A stretch of 64,000 nucleotides of DNA from Paraburkholderia atlantica (lineage in GTDB: Bacteria; Pseudomonadota; Gammaproteobacteria; Burkholderiales; Burkholderiaceae): NCBI RefSeq assembly GCF_009362785.1, contig NZ_WHNQ01000021.1, forward strand, positions 62,001 to 126,000. The letters are read 5' to 3'. Positions 17,454 to 26,947 of this stretch are shown one piece after another. The notes beneath the pieces were generated by a model. It did not search any database and was not told the origin of the DNA. It was given only the letters and a program-made list of their open reading frames with translations. A program made the position numbers and the translations under genes. Positions within the stretch are counted from its first letter, which is position 1. Each line of letters opens with the position of its first letter.

Positions 17454-18338
17454 CTAGCTCAACTGCAAACTCCGCAATACGTCGAGCACATACTGAGTAG
17501 GACGGTCCACCGTACCCGCGCGATAGGCCAAACCCAGCTGCCGCCATAACGCCGGGCGCAGCGGACGTGTGACGATGCGCGCGTCGGCCGTTGAGCGGCC
17601 CGCTTCCTGCGGCAGCAGCGCTGCGCCGTATCCCGCTGCCACGAGGCTCCTGATCGCATCCGAGTAGTTGAGCTGGATGCGCGGCGTGGGATGCTGTCCC
17701 GCCGCGCTGAACCATTCCGTCGTCAAACGCGAAAGCCGCGTGGTGGCGTCGTTCAGAATCAGCGGCTTCGCGGCGATCCATTGCGGCGTGACGCGAGCCG
17801 GACACGTCCACCCGGCCGGTATGAGTGCGACCACGGGATCGCGGCGCCATCTTTCGATCGATAACCCGCGTATCGGCGCTTGCGGCAGCGCCACGATGCC
17901 CACGTCGAGCGACTCTTCCGCGAGTCGCGTCAACGTTTCCTGCGAAGTCAGCACGGCGATTTGCACGTCGATGCCGGGGTGTTCGTCGGCCAGTCGTTCC
18001 AACGCCTGCGGCAGCAGATTCGCGATGGCCGCGGTGGAAGCGCCGAGCCGAACCCGTCCGCCGAGCCCTTCCACCTGTCGCCGTACGTCTTCCAGCGCCT
18101 GCTCCGCATTGGCCAGCAATTGACGCGCATAGGCCACCAACGTCTCGCCGATCGCCGAGGCCCGCACCTGGCCGCGTCTGCGCGACAGCAGCGGCGCGCC
18201 GACGCGGCCTTCGAGATCCGCGATATGCAGACTGACCGTGGGCGGCGCGAGATGCAGAACGCGAGCGGCCTCGGCGAAAGAGCCGAGGTCGGCGACGACC
18301 ATGAGGGTGCGCAGGCGGTCGAGACTGATCTCTCTCAT
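17454..18338 (-). CDS. LysR-family transcriptional regulator
   Basis: A 294-residue LysR regulator, with HTH at residues 5-64 (LDRLRTLMVVADLGSFAEAA, then LAPPTVSLHIADLEGRVG) and an effector domain. It is convergent with the GST gene (9-base gap). Unlike the other LysR genes here it has no tightly divergent partner; the next plus-strand gene is a small membrane ORF starting about 190 bases away. The target is unknown. Confidence 0.87.
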   Translation of the reverse strand: MREISLDRLRTLMVVADLGSFAEAARVLHLAPPTVSLHIADLEGRVGAPLLSRRRGQVRASAIGETLVAYARQLLANAEQALEDVRRQVEGLGGRVRLGASTAAIANLLPQALERLADEHPGIDVQIAVLTSQETLTRLAEESLDVGIVALPQAPIRGLSIERWRRDPVVALIPAGWTCPARVTPQWIAAKPLILNDATTRLSRLTTEWFSAAGQHPTPRIQLNYSDAIRSLVAAGYGAALLPQEAGRSTADARIVTRPLRPALWRQLGLAYRAGTVDRPTQYVLDVLRSLQLS

Positions 18339-18526
18339 CGGAGTCGGAATGGCATCGGTCAGAAAAGCTGAATCACGCGGTCAGGAAACTCAACTTTTCC
18401 AATCTTACGTGCAGATGGAAGATGGCGGCGCTGGTTTTTTCAACGCTGACTATCGGGGCCATCGGCATGAACTCCTCTTCAACTAGAAATTGCGAGCCGC
18501 AAGACGCTTCGCATCGGCTAGACGCA

Positions 18527-18751
18527 ATGTCGGACGACGCCAGGTCGTTGCTGCTCGGGTTCGTCTTTACAGGCGTCGTACTGGCTTTCGCCGTGATGGC
18601 GATGATCTGGACTGCATCTCGCCCCCCGCTCAAGGGCAAGGACTGCTCGGGCCGCATCGCAAACGTCGAACATGCGAGCTTCGTCGCATTCTTCCAGGAC
18701 CCCGCAGATCAGGGCGCGTTGCTGAGGTCGATCGAAGACTGCGCGAAATGA
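18527..18751 (+). CDS. Small membrane protein, function unknown
   Basis: A 74-residue frame from the ATG at 18527 (an in-frame ATG at 18468 adds 20 polar residues). It has one clear membrane helix (LLLGFVFTGVVLAFAVMAMI) followed by a soluble tail with two cysteines (KDCSGRIAN, SIEDCAK) that could pair in the periplasm. No ribosome binding site stands out and I know no family. The hydrophobic helix and the tidy tail make it more credible than the competing frames on the other strand. Confidence 0.4.
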   Translation: MSDDARSLLLGFVFTGVVLAFAVMAMIWTASRPPLKGKDCSGRIANVEHASFVAFFQDPADQGALLRSIEDCAK

Positions 18752-18901
18752 GCGTAATTGCGGCGGGATAGCGCGCCGGTCGGCCGCGCCATCCCACACC
18801 CTCGCCAGGGAATATCCCACTTCCTGCCATACCACGGGCACAATACGCAGCGATAATGCCGGGGCGTCCACGTCTTTTCCGTTCGACATTCGAACGCGCC
18901 C

Positions 18902-20200
18902 ATGCCCGCGCCGCCAGTGTTCCCTTTAGATGCACCCATGAGCCACGCTACCGCCGACCACCCCGCCTCCGCCGACTCCGCTCCGAACTCGCCGCGCTTC
19001 CTGTTATTCCTGATCTGCCTGTTCGCATCCGCCGGACAGCTCGCCATCGACATCTACGTGCCCGCGCTGCCCGCGATGGCGCACTACTTCGGCACCTCGC
19101 CGCAAGCGATCCAGACCAGCGTCACCGGCTACATGGCCGCCTACGCGTTCGGCCAGCTGGTCTTCGGTCCGATCGCCGACGCCTATGGCCGCAAGCGCGT
19201 GCTCGCGTTCGGCCTGACCATCTACACGGTCGGCTGTCTGCTGTCGCTCACGGCGCCGAATCTCGAGACGTTCATCCTCGCCCGTGCGTTGCAGGGCTTC
19301 GGCATCGCGAGCACGAACCTGCTCGCGAAGGCGATCATCACCGATTCGTTCGCGGGTCAGGCGTTGCTGCATGCGTTCACGTACATGTCGATCGCGTGGG
19401 GGCTGGCGCCGATCGTCGCGCCTGTGATCGGCGCGCATCTGCAGACGGCGTTCGGCTGGCGCGCGTGCCTCGTGTTCCTGCTGATCTATTCGCTGGTGAT
19501 GTGGGCGCTGTTGTGGCGCTATCGCGAGACCTTGCCCAAGCCCGTGCACCTCGAACCGCGCACGCTGACCGCGAACGCGCGCAAGGTACTCGCGAGCCCG
19601 GTGTTCCAAAGCTGCTTTCTCGCGCAGGGTCTGTGCTACAGCATTCTGCTCGTGTTCAACATCGTCGGGCCGTTCATGGTGCAGACCACGCTGCACAAGC
19701 CGCCGACTTTCTTCGGCTATCTCGCGCTCGGCATCGGCATGATGTACTTTCTCGGCGGCCTGTCGAATCGGCTGCACGGTCCGCGTCTGCCGAGCGCCGA
19801 GCAGCGGCTGCGCATCGGCGCGCGGCTGATGGCCGCCGCTTCGGTTGTGATGCTGCTGCTCGCGCTGACGGTCGGTCTGCGCGTGTGGACGCTCGCGACG
19901 CCCGTGCTCGTGATGGGCTTCTGCGCCGGCGCGATGTATCCGACGCTGATGGCGAAGGGCAACTCGCTGTTCCCGCACATCGCGGGTCTGACGAGCGCGA
20001 TTCTCGGCTGCGCGCTGCTGCTGGTGTCGTCGGCGATGATGGGGCTGGCCGGCTTCGTGTCCGTGCAGGTGCTCACGCCGCTCGCGCTGTTCTTCGTGGT
20101 CCTCGCGTTCGTCGTCGTCGCGATGGTGACGAAGCTGCTGCGCCATCTCGAGCAGTCACAGCTTGCGGCCGCGGCGACCGCGCGCGGCAACGCAGCGTGA
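18902..20200 (+). CDS. MFS drug-resistance exporter, Bcr/CflA family
   Basis: A 432-residue, 12-helix major facilitator. After a polar N-terminus, helix 1 carries the Bcr/CflA signature AIDIYVPALPAMAHYFG. The loop 2-3 motif is GPIADAYGRKRVL and motif C is in the WGLAPIVAPVIGAHL helix. This family exports bicyclomycin, chloramphenicol and similar compounds in exchange for protons. An ATG at 18938 is an alternative start. The gene is followed after 55 bases by a second MFS exporter, so the two may be co-transcribed. Confidence 0.87.
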   Translation: MPAPPVFPLDAPMSHATADHPASADSAPNSPRFLLFLICLFASAGQLAIDIYVPALPAMAHYFGTSPQAIQTSVTGYMAAYAFGQLVFGPIADAYGRKRVLAFGLTIYTVGCLLSLTAPNLETFILARALQGFGIASTNLLAKAIITDSFAGQALLHAFTYMSIAWGLAPIVAPVIGAHLQTAFGWRACLVFLLIYSLVMWALLWRYRETLPKPVHLEPRTLTANARKVLASPVFQSCFLAQGLCYSILLVFNIVGPFMVQTTLHKPPTFFGYLALGIGMMYFLGGLSNRLHGPRLPSAEQRLRIGARLMAAASVVMLLLALTVGLRVWTLATPVLVMGFCAGAMYPTLMAKGNSLFPHIAGLTSAILGCALLLVSSAMMGLAGFVSVQVLTPLALFFVVLAFVVVAMVTKLLRHLEQSQLAAAATARGNAA

Positions 20201-20255
20201 GCCGGTACATGAGCTTGATCCAGCGCCACACCATTATCTGTACGCCCGCGGACCG

Positions 20256-21656
20256 ATGAGCGGCATGCGCGAGCACGGCTCCGCGTCCGCTTCCGAGCGG
20301 ATCGATCCGACCGTGTGGAAGGTCGCCGCGGTCGTGTCGATCGGTTCGTTCATGTCGCAGATGGACTCGACGCTGGTCAACGTGTCGCTGTCGACGATCG
20401 GCCATACGCTCGATACGTCGATCGCCACCGCGCAGTGGATCGTCAGCGGCTACCTGCTCGCGATGGCGTTGATGTTGCCGCTCAACGGCTGGCTGGTCGA
20501 CCGTATCGGCGCGAAGCGGCTGTACCTGTTCTGCTTTTCGACGTTCACGATAGCGTCGATGCTGTGCGGGGCGGCGCAGACGATCGGCGAGCTGATCGGC
20601 GCGCGCATCTTCCAGGGCCTCGTTGCCGGTGTGCTCGTGCCGATGGCGCAGATGATGATCGGACGAGTGGCCGGCAGGAACCTCGAGCGCGTGATGGGCT
20701 TCACCGCGCTACCCATTCTGCTCGGGCCGATTCTCGGCCCGGTGTTGGCCGGGCTCGTCCTCGCGCACGCAAGTTGGCCATGGCTGTTCTTCATCAATGT
20801 TCCGGTGGGCGCTGTCGGCATCGCGATGGCGGTGTTGCTGCTGCCGCGCGATGCCCCTGCGTCGCAGAAGCGGCCGTTCGATTTCACCGGCTTTGCGTTG
20901 ATCTCCCCCGGGCTCGTCGCACTGGTCTATGGACTTCAGAACACGTCGCGCGCGGCGGGCCTCGCGTGGCTGCTTGCGGGCGTCGTGTTTCTCGCCGGGT
21001 TCGTGCTGTACGCGTTGCGCAAAGGCAATGCCGTGCTGATCGACGTGCGCATGTTTGCAACACGTACGTTCTCGGTCGCGGCCCTCGCGCAGTTCTCCGC
21101 GAACGGGATCATGTATGGGCGACAGCTTGCAGTGCCGCTTTTTCTGATCGCGGGCTGCGGTTTGTCGGCTGCGCACGCGGGCGGTCTGCTCGCGGCTACC
21201 GGCATCGGCATGATGTGCTCGTTCCCGCCGATCGGCTGGTTGACCGAGCGGCTCGGTTGCCGCGCGCTCGCGGCGGGCGGCGCATTGCTGGCGTTTCTGA
21301 GCACGCTCGTGTTTCTATGGATGAGCATTGCTTCGTTCTCCGCCGGATGGGCCGCTGTCAGTCTGTTCCTTGCGGGTGTCGGTCAGGGGACGATCAGCGT
21401 GCCGTCGATCTCGGCCGCGTATTCGTCGATCGCGAAAGAACGGCTCGCGGTCGCGAATACGGCGTTGAACATCGCGCAAAGAGTGGGTGGTCCGTTCGCC
21501 ACGACGCTGCTCTCGATGGCGATCGCGCTGACACAGCACGGTGCTTCGGATGTACAGCCCAGCCGATTTTTGCCGATGTTCGTGCTGCTGGCCGGGCTGC
21601 ATTTGCTGTGCTTCACAGCGACGATGTTTCTGCCGGTTCGGGTTCGGAGGGTGTAG
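20256..21656 (+). CDS. MFS multidrug exporter, DHA2 (EmrB/QacA) family
   Basis: A 466-residue, 14-helix exporter. Helix 1 contains FMSQMDSTLVNVSLSTIG, the DHA2 D1 motif, then AQWIVSGYLLAMALMLPLNG with GWLVDRIGAKRLY in loop 2-3 and GPILGPVLAGL (antiporter motif C) in helix 5. The start at 20256 gives MSGMREHGS; upstream in-frame codons overlap the previous gene. No periplasmic adaptor (EmrA) gene is adjacent. It probably extrudes lipophilic drugs or metabolites; substrates are unknown. Confidence 0.87.
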   Translation: MSGMREHGSASASERIDPTVWKVAAVVSIGSFMSQMDSTLVNVSLSTIGHTLDTSIATAQWIVSGYLLAMALMLPLNGWLVDRIGAKRLYLFCFSTFTIASMLCGAAQTIGELIGARIFQGLVAGVLVPMAQMMIGRVAGRNLERVMGFTALPILLGPILGPVLAGLVLAHASWPWLFFINVPVGAVGIAMAVLLLPRDAPASQKRPFDFTGFALISPGLVALVYGLQNTSRAAGLAWLLAGVVFLAGFVLYALRKGNAVLIDVRMFATRTFSVAALAQFSANGIMYGRQLAVPLFLIAGCGLSAAHAGGLLAATGIGMMCSFPPIGWLTERLGCRALAAGGALLAFLSTLVFLWMSIASFSAGWAAVSLFLAGVGQGTISVPSISAAYSSIAKERLAVANTALNIAQRVGGPFATTLLSMAIALTQHGASDVQPSRFLPMFVLLAGLHLLCFTATMFLPVRVRRV

Positions 21657-21688
21657 AACGCCTGAGCGCACATTCTCGCGCCCGGACT

Positions 21689-22408
21689 TCACAGTAGTCG
21701 CAAGCCCCCATCACACTCGATCACCGCCCCCGTCATAAACGTGTTTTCCAGCAGAAACTGCAGCGCGTGCGCGACATCGTCGGCCCGGCCGACGCGCCGC
21801 ACCGGTAACGTTTCGCTTTGCTGCCGGAATACCTCGCTTTTCACGCTTGCAGGAAATCTGTCCCACCACGGCGTATCGATCACACCCGGCGACACCGCGT
21901 TCACCCGCAGCGGCGCCAACTCGCGCGCCAGCGTGCCGATCATGCTTTCGAGCGCGCCGTTGATCGCGCCCAGACCCGCCGTGCCCGGATTCGCGATGCG
22001 CGCCGAAATCGCGGTCAGAAACGTCATGCTGCCGTCGCGACGCAGCGTGGGCAGTGCGGTCTGCGCCGCTTCGAGCTGCGGCCAGAACTTGGCCTCGAAG
22101 CCGCGCCGCAGCGCGGCCAGATCAAGCTCGGCAAAGGGACCCGCGCCTTCGCCGCCCGACAGTGTGATCACCAGGTGATCGATGCCGCCGAGGCCGCCGA
22201 AGAAGCTTTGCAGCGCCGCGCGATCGGTGCAGTCGAGCGTCTCGCCCGTCACCTGACCACCGATACCGCTCAGTGCATCGTCCAGCTTGGCGCGGTCGCG
22301 CCCCACCGCGACGACGCTCGCGCCAGCCGCCGCGAGCCGCTTCACCGTCGCGAGCCCAACGCCCGACGACCCACCCAGCACCACGACCTTCTGATTTTGC
22401 CAGTCCAT
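21689..22408 (-). CDS. Short-chain dehydrogenase/reductase
   Basis: A 239-residue SDR. The cofactor motif is GGSSGVG (residues 12-18) and the C-terminal half has NAVSPGVIDTPWW and the closing TGAVIECDGG typical of SDRs. The usual YxxxK catalytic pair is not evident: where it should occur the sequence reads GAINGALESMIG, and the serine strand reads TAISARIA. So the Tyr and Lys appear to be replaced, and it may not be a standard oxidoreductase. The ATG at 22408 is preceded by CAGGAGCG. It is divergent from the LysR regulator at 22491, its probable controller. Confidence 0.82.
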   Translation of the reverse strand: MDWQNQKVVVLGGSSGVGLATVKRLAAAGASVVAVGRDRAKLDDALSGIGGQVTGETLDCTDRAALQSFFGGLGGIDHLVITLSGGEGAGPFAELDLAALRRGFEAKFWPQLEAAQTALPTLRRDGSMTFLTAISARIANPGTAGLGAINGALESMIGTLARELAPLRVNAVSPGVIDTPWWDRFPASVKSEVFRQQSETLPVRRVGRADDVAHALQFLLENTFMTGAVIECDGGLRLL

Positions 22409-22490
22409 TTCATCGCTCCTGAGAGTAAACGGAAGACCCCGTGGCAGTAGAATGCGCGGTGCGCGCCCATCACTCAAATCGTTTAATGTC

Positions 22491-23441
22491 ATGGCCAACA
22501 TCATTGAAAATGATTTTCGGCGCTTCGACCTGAACTTGCTGCTGACCTTCCGCGCGCTGCTGGAAGAGCGTAGCGTCACGCGTGCGGCACAGCGGCTGTT
22601 TCTCGGGCAACCGGCCGTCAGCGGCGCGCTGAAGCGCTTGCGCGAGACCTTCGGCGACGAGCTTTTCGTGCGCACGCCGCAAGGCATGACGCCGACGCCG
22701 CGCGCGCTCGAACTCGCGCGGCAGATCGAGCCATTCCTGCAATCGCTGCATCAGGCGCTCACGCAACCATCCGTGTTCGATCCGGCCCACGCGCAGCGGG
22801 TGTTTCGCCTCGGCCTCAGCGATTCGCTGGAACTGCTGCTGATGCCGGAGATCATGGCGCGCCTCGCCGCAGCAGCACCCGGCGTGAAGCTGATCGCGCG
22901 CTCCACCGATTCGACGCGCGCCGCCGCGATGCTCGACGATGGCGCGATCGAACTCGCGGTTGGCGTGTTCCGCGAGTGCGTGCCGTGGCAGCGACTCATG
23001 CCGTTGTTTTCGTGGCGCTTCGTAAGCGTCTACAACCCGCAGCTCGTCAGGCCGCGTCGCAAGCATTTGTCGATGGACGAGTTTCTGCGCCACCGCCATG
23101 TGCTGACTTCGTTCAGCGCCGAGCTGCGCGGCTTCATCGATGAACGACTCGAGTTGCAGGGACTCAACCGCGAAGTCGTGTTTTCGAGTTCGAACTTCGC
23201 GACCAGTCCATTCATCGTGCAACGCACGGCGGCGATCGCGACGGTGCCGGAGTTCATCGGCCGCGTCTGGCGCGATACGCTCGGTCTCGCGCTCAGTCCG
23301 TTGCCGTTCGAGGTGCCGGGCTACGAAGTTTCGTTGATGTGGGCCGCGGCGCACGATCAGGACCCGGCGCTCGCGTGGTTAAAGCGCGAGTTCGCGGATG
23401 CGTTCGGCACGGCTGACAGCACTGCGCGTGCGGCGCGCTGA
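22491..23441 (+). CDS. LysR-family transcriptional regulator
   Basis: A 316-residue LysR regulator of the NodD/SyrM/LinR-like branch: FDLNLLLTFRALLEERSVTRAA and LGQPAVSGALKRLRETFGDELF form the HTH, followed by FVRTPQGMTPTPRA. The start at 22491 is used; a GTG-type upstream start at 22452 would add 13 residues. It is divergent from the SDR gene with an 82-base shared promoter and likely regulates it. The effector domain contains a run of arginines around PRRKH. Confidence 0.87.
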   Translation: MANIIENDFRRFDLNLLLTFRALLEERSVTRAAQRLFLGQPAVSGALKRLRETFGDELFVRTPQGMTPTPRALELARQIEPFLQSLHQALTQPSVFDPAHAQRVFRLGLSDSLELLLMPEIMARLAAAAPGVKLIARSTDSTRAAAMLDDGAIELAVGVFRECVPWQRLMPLFSWRFVSVYNPQLVRPRRKHLSMDEFLRHRHVLTSFSAELRGFIDERLELQGLNREVVFSSSNFATSPFIVQRTAAIATVPEFIGRVWRDTLGLALSPLPFEVPGYEVSLMWAAAHDQDPALAWLKREFADAFGTADSTARAAR

Positions 23442-23534
23442 CAGCGACGTGTGCTACGGTTCATAAGCGTCACATTGCGTTGCGTTTCGCTTCACCGCTT
23501 CGCGGTCGCCCGTTCAAGCCAGGAGGAAATCCCG

Positions 23535-23939
23535 ATGACTCACCACATCGCAAAGGGCACCTTCATCGTCTCCCTTCAACCGATGCCGTTCGAAAACACG
23601 GAGGCCGAATCGAAGCTCGGCCGCATGTCGATCGACAAGCAGATCTCCGGCGATCTCGCCGCGACCACCCAAGGGCAAATGCTGAGTGCGATGACGAGCG
23701 TCAAAGGCTCGGCCGGCTATGTCGCGCTCGAGCAGGTCACGGGCACGCTGGCGGGCAAGCAGGGCACCTTCGTGCTGCAGCATATCGGCGTGATGAATCG
23801 CGGCGCGGCGTCGCTGACGGTGACGGTCGTGCCCGATTCGGGCACGGGCGAGCTGAGCGGCATTGAAGGCGAGTTCAAGATCGACATCGTCGATGGCGCG
23901 CATTCGTACGAGTTCGCTTATCGTCTGCCCGGCGATTGA
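23535..23939 (+). CDS. DUF3224 domain protein
   Basis: A 134-residue cytoplasmic protein with the whole-length DUF3224 pattern: a beta-barrel-like sequence beginning KGTFIVSLQPMPFE, with GYVALEQVTGTLAGKQGTFVLQH and a C-terminal GELSGIEGEFKIDI. Proteins of this family resemble allene-oxide-cyclase-like barrels, but no activity is established. An excellent ribosome binding site AGGAGGAAAT precedes the ATG. It is followed after 27 bases by a membrane protein gene, perhaps in the same operon. Confidence 0.83.
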   Translation: MTHHIAKGTFIVSLQPMPFENTEAESKLGRMSIDKQISGDLAATTQGQMLSAMTSVKGSAGYVALEQVTGTLAGKQGTFVLQHIGVMNRGAASLTVTVVPDSGTGELSGIEGEFKIDIVDGAHSYEFAYRLPGD

Positions 23940-23966
23940 GATGCCGAACATGATTCGCGAGCAGGC

Positions 23967-24557
23967 ATGACCCGACTGTTCGGCGTCCTGGGGGCGATCG
24001 TTTCGCTGGTCGCGTTTCTGCCTTATGGACTTGCGATCTGGCGCGGCACCGTACGTCCTCATCTGTTCACGTGGCTGGTCTGGTCGGTCGTCACGGCGAT
24101 TGCGGCCGTCGGGCAATTCGTCGCCGGTGCAGGCCCCTCCGCGTGGGCTACGGCGGCGATCGCGGCCACCTGCTTCGTTGTCCTCGTGGCGAGCGTCTTC
24201 AGGGGCGAACGGCAGCGGACCGCTTTTGATTGGCTTTGCCTGATCGCTGCTTTGTCGGCCATTCCGCTCTGGATACTCACCAATGATCCGACCTTGTCGA
24301 TCTGTCTTGTCACGCTGATCGAACTCGTCGGCCTCGGGCCGACGGTGCGCAAAACTATTCTTGATCCGTGGAGCGAGAGTCTTTTGTATTTTGCGTTGTG
24401 CGTTCTCAAGTACGCGCTCGCGATTCTCGCGCTGCCGAAATGGAGTGTGGCCGTGGCGTTTTATCCGGCGGTGAATATCGTGGCGTCGATCGGGGTCTGT
24501 TTGTTGATGGTGGTGCGCAGGCGTCAGGTGGGGGCGTATTCCGCGCGCTCGCAGTGA
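23967..24557 (+). CDS. Multi-pass inner membrane protein, function unknown
   Basis: A 196-residue protein with about six hydrophobic helices (for example GAIVSLVAFLPYGLAIWRG, TWLVWSVVTAIAAVGQF, ALCVLKYALAILAL) and a short basic C-terminus. Its spacing of helices and the PYGLAIWRGTVRPHLFTWLVW segment recall small SemiSWEET/PQ-loop-like bacterial membrane proteins, but I cannot assign a family. It follows the DUF3224 gene closely and converges on the epoxide hydrolase gene. Confidence 0.75.
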   Translation: MTRLFGVLGAIVSLVAFLPYGLAIWRGTVRPHLFTWLVWSVVTAIAAVGQFVAGAGPSAWATAAIAATCFVVLVASVFRGERQRTAFDWLCLIAALSAIPLWILTNDPTLSICLVTLIELVGLGPTVRKTILDPWSESLLYFALCVLKYALAILALPKWSVAVAFYPAVNIVASIGVCLLMVVRRRQVGAYSARSQ

Positions 24558-24703
24558 ATCCCAGATGTTCAAACTGGCCCACCCGCATGCCAGCGGAAAG
24601 CCGCGTTCATAGCCGTATCGTTGAATCTAATGTTGGTCATTCCATTCGTGGCAAGAATGTGCCGGGCGCGCTGCGTCCCGGCGCTCCTGCAACTCCGTTC
24701 GCC

Positions 24704-26062
24704 TCACTGCTGACGCAGCGGCCTCAACCCCGCGCGCACTTCCTCGGCGAACAGTTGAGGCTGCTCCCACGCCGCGAAGTGGCCGCCCTTGTCGGGCCGG
24801 TTGTAGTAGATCAGGTGGTGATACGCGCGCTCCGTCCAGCTGCGCGGAGCCTGATAGTTTTCGCGCGGGAACACGCTGACGGCCGCCGGGACCGATACGT
24901 CGGCGGCAGCGAGGAAGTTGAAGTGTGACTCCCAATAGAAGCGCCCGGCCGACACGCCGGTATTCGTGAGCCAGTAGAGCGTGATGTCGTCGAGGAGATC
25001 GTCGCGAGTCAGCGCCCCCGCGGACTCTCCATTGACGATCCGTCCATACACGGCGGAGGTCAGCGCCGCCGCCGGTTGAGTGTAGCCGTCGCCATGGTCG
25101 AGCAGCCAGGCCGCAAGTGCGATCGGCGAATCCGAGAGTCCGAAGAGCGTCTGCGGGCGCGTGCCCATTTCCAGCGCGTAGGCGCGCCGCTTTTTTGCGG
25201 CGCTGCTCAATTGCTCGTACGCATGCTTCTCGTCGTCGGAGAGATTGGCGGGCGTAGGATCGCCGTCCTGAAGCGCCTTGGCGATTTCCGGCGGGATCGT
25301 GGCAGGGAAATTCACGTGGATGCCGATTAGCTCCGGCGGAGCCTGTTTGCCCATCACGTTCGCGACCACACCGCCGAGGTCACCGCCTTGCGCCGCGAAC
25401 TTGTCGTAGCCAAGGCGCTTCATCAACACGACCCACGCGCGCGCTGTGCGCTCAGGGCCCCAGCCTACCTCCGCAGGCCTGCCCGAGAAGCCGTAGCCGG
25501 GTAGCGACGGAATGACGAGATGAAAGGCGTCCGAAGCGCTTGCACCATAAGCTGTGGGATTGGTCAGCGGATCGATGATCTTGAACTGCTCGATGACGGA
25601 GCCGGGCCAGCCATGCGTAACGATGAGCGGCATCGCGTCCTGATGCTTTGAGCGCACGTGAATGAAGTGAATATCGAGTCCGTCTATTTCGGTCACGAAA
25701 TTCGGCAGTGCATTCAGGCGCGTCTCGCACCTGCGCCAGTCGTAATCGGTCGACCAGTGGCGCGCAAGCTCCTGCATCATCGCGAGCGGCACACCTTGTG
25801 ACTCGTCGTTGACGGTCTCCTTGTCAGGCCAACGGGTGGCCTTGATACGGCGTCGCAGATCCACAAGCTGCGCTTCGGGCACGTGCACGCGCAGCGGACG
25901 AATCGCGGTCTTGTCGCCGTTCGGCGCTTGCTTGATGTCGGTGATCGCTTGTGAGGTTTGCGCGAATGACAGTCGACTCAGCGACGCTGCTGCCAGGGCG
26001 GCTGCGCTAACGCCGACGAAACGGCGGCGCGACGGAGATGCGAGAAGAAGATCGTCAGACAT
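24704..26062 (-). CDS. Exported epoxide hydrolase, EH N-terminal/alpha-beta hydrolase
   Basis: A 452-residue alpha/beta hydrolase of the microsomal-type epoxide hydrolase family. The N-terminus has a twin-arginine-like export signal (SPSRRRFVGVSAAALAAASL). The EHN domain (IRPLRVHVPEAQLVDLRRRI, TRWPD) follows, then the oxyanion HGWPGS, the nucleophile elbow QGGDLGG with an aspartate nucleophile, and the terminal catalytic histidine in RPDKGGHFAAWEQP. It should hydrolyse epoxides to diols, probably in the periplasm. The ATG at 26062 is preceded by CGGAGTCC. It lies next to a decayed MarR/NmrA locus which may once have belonged to the same stress-response region. Confidence 0.87.
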   Translation of the reverse strand: MSDDLLLASPSRRRFVGVSAAALAAASLSRLSFAQTSQAITDIKQAPNGDKTAIRPLRVHVPEAQLVDLRRRIKATRWPDKETVNDESQGVPLAMMQELARHWSTDYDWRRCETRLNALPNFVTEIDGLDIHFIHVRSKHQDAMPLIVTHGWPGSVIEQFKIIDPLTNPTAYGASASDAFHLVIPSLPGYGFSGRPAEVGWGPERTARAWVVLMKRLGYDKFAAQGGDLGGVVANVMGKQAPPELIGIHVNFPATIPPEIAKALQDGDPTPANLSDDEKHAYEQLSSAAKKRRAYALEMGTRPQTLFGLSDSPIALAAWLLDHGDGYTQPAAALTSAVYGRIVNGESAGALTRDDLLDDITLYWLTNTGVSAGRFYWESHFNFLAAADVSVPAAVSVFPRENYQAPRSWTERAYHHLIYYNRPDKGGHFAAWEQPQLFAEEVRAGLRPLRQQ

Positions 26063-26215
26063 TTGGACTCCGATTGCCTGGTATTTGTGGCAGAGCGCAC
26101 GTGCATGCTTCGCAACACCAAGCGTAGTCATGATGGCGGCCACGTGCCACTACCGTGCACATCGCCCGCCATCGGATTCGAGCCGTACCTGCCGGCGTGA
26201 GAAAAGCGCGGCTCG

Positions 26216-26736
26216 TCAGCCCGGTGCGGCGCCGCTCGAGAATGCGGCGGCATGGCGCGTGACGAACTCGCGCATGCCCCTCGGCGCATTGCCGGTGAGT
26301 TTGCGAAAGTCGTCGGTCATGCGGTCGTAGCTTCCTTGCGCATGCGAGACACCCTCCATGGCGTGATGCATTGAATCGAGACCGGTCAGATCGCGGGGCA
26401 CGACCTGCGCGCCGAGACGGCGCAGATCTTCGGCGCGTGCGTCTTCGTGGCGCACCAATGCGCGATCAGCTGTCGAAGGTTCCTCGTGAGTGTCGAGCGA
26501 TCGTGATGGTTCTTGCGTCCGAGCGCGGTGCGGCTCAACGGTCCATGCTCACTGATCAGCACTAGAAGCGATAGCTGCGAGGCGTTGATGCCAAGCGGGC
26601 GCAGCATCTCGTCGTAAAGCGAGGTCAGCACGCGCGCAATCTGCCGCGTGCGCGTCAGCAGACAGTGGCGCGCGATCTGGCCGCTTTCGCTGCAGCCGAT
26701 TTCAGTGCCGTGCGGGATCGTTTCGATGCGGGACAT
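26216..26736 (-). pseudogene. MarR-type regulator fused by deletion to an NmrA-like SDR remnant
   Basis: Reading leftward from an ATG at 26736 (GGAG upstream) the first ~85 residues are the start of a MarR regulator (LLTRTRQIARVLTSLYDEML, GINASQLSLLVLI, RSTLTRNLRQL). Conservation stops abruptly near 26465. In another frame from 26458 the sequence becomes the middle of an NmrA-type NAD(P)-binding protein (EDLRRLGAQVVPRDLTGLDS, AMEGV), then jumps to that family's C-terminus (TDDFRKLTGNAPRGMREFVT). The MarR C-terminus, the NmrA Rossmann start and the NmrA central part are all missing. Two deletions with a frame shift explain this, so neither product should work. Confidence 0.75.
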
Positions 26737-26947
26737 GCTTCGCGACTCCAGGGTGCACGGGCTGTTTGCCCGGTTGGCGTATTGGAGCGTCCGCATGTAT
26801 CCGGAACGTGTCTGGCGAACCGCCTTTTTGTATGCGTACGTTTCCGCGCGCAAAGCAGATACGCGGCGATACAAATCTCGTGCGCGGGACGGCCGCAGCT
26901 AGCGGTCGCTGCAGGCCCGGACCGCCGCTTTCAACACGGCATCTGCA

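Noticed and set aside
18856..20259. A 467-codon plus-strand frame overlapping the Bcr/CflA gene
   Set aside because: The translation is Arg/Ala-rich with no hydrophobic helices, while the overlapping frame has twelve helices and family signatures.
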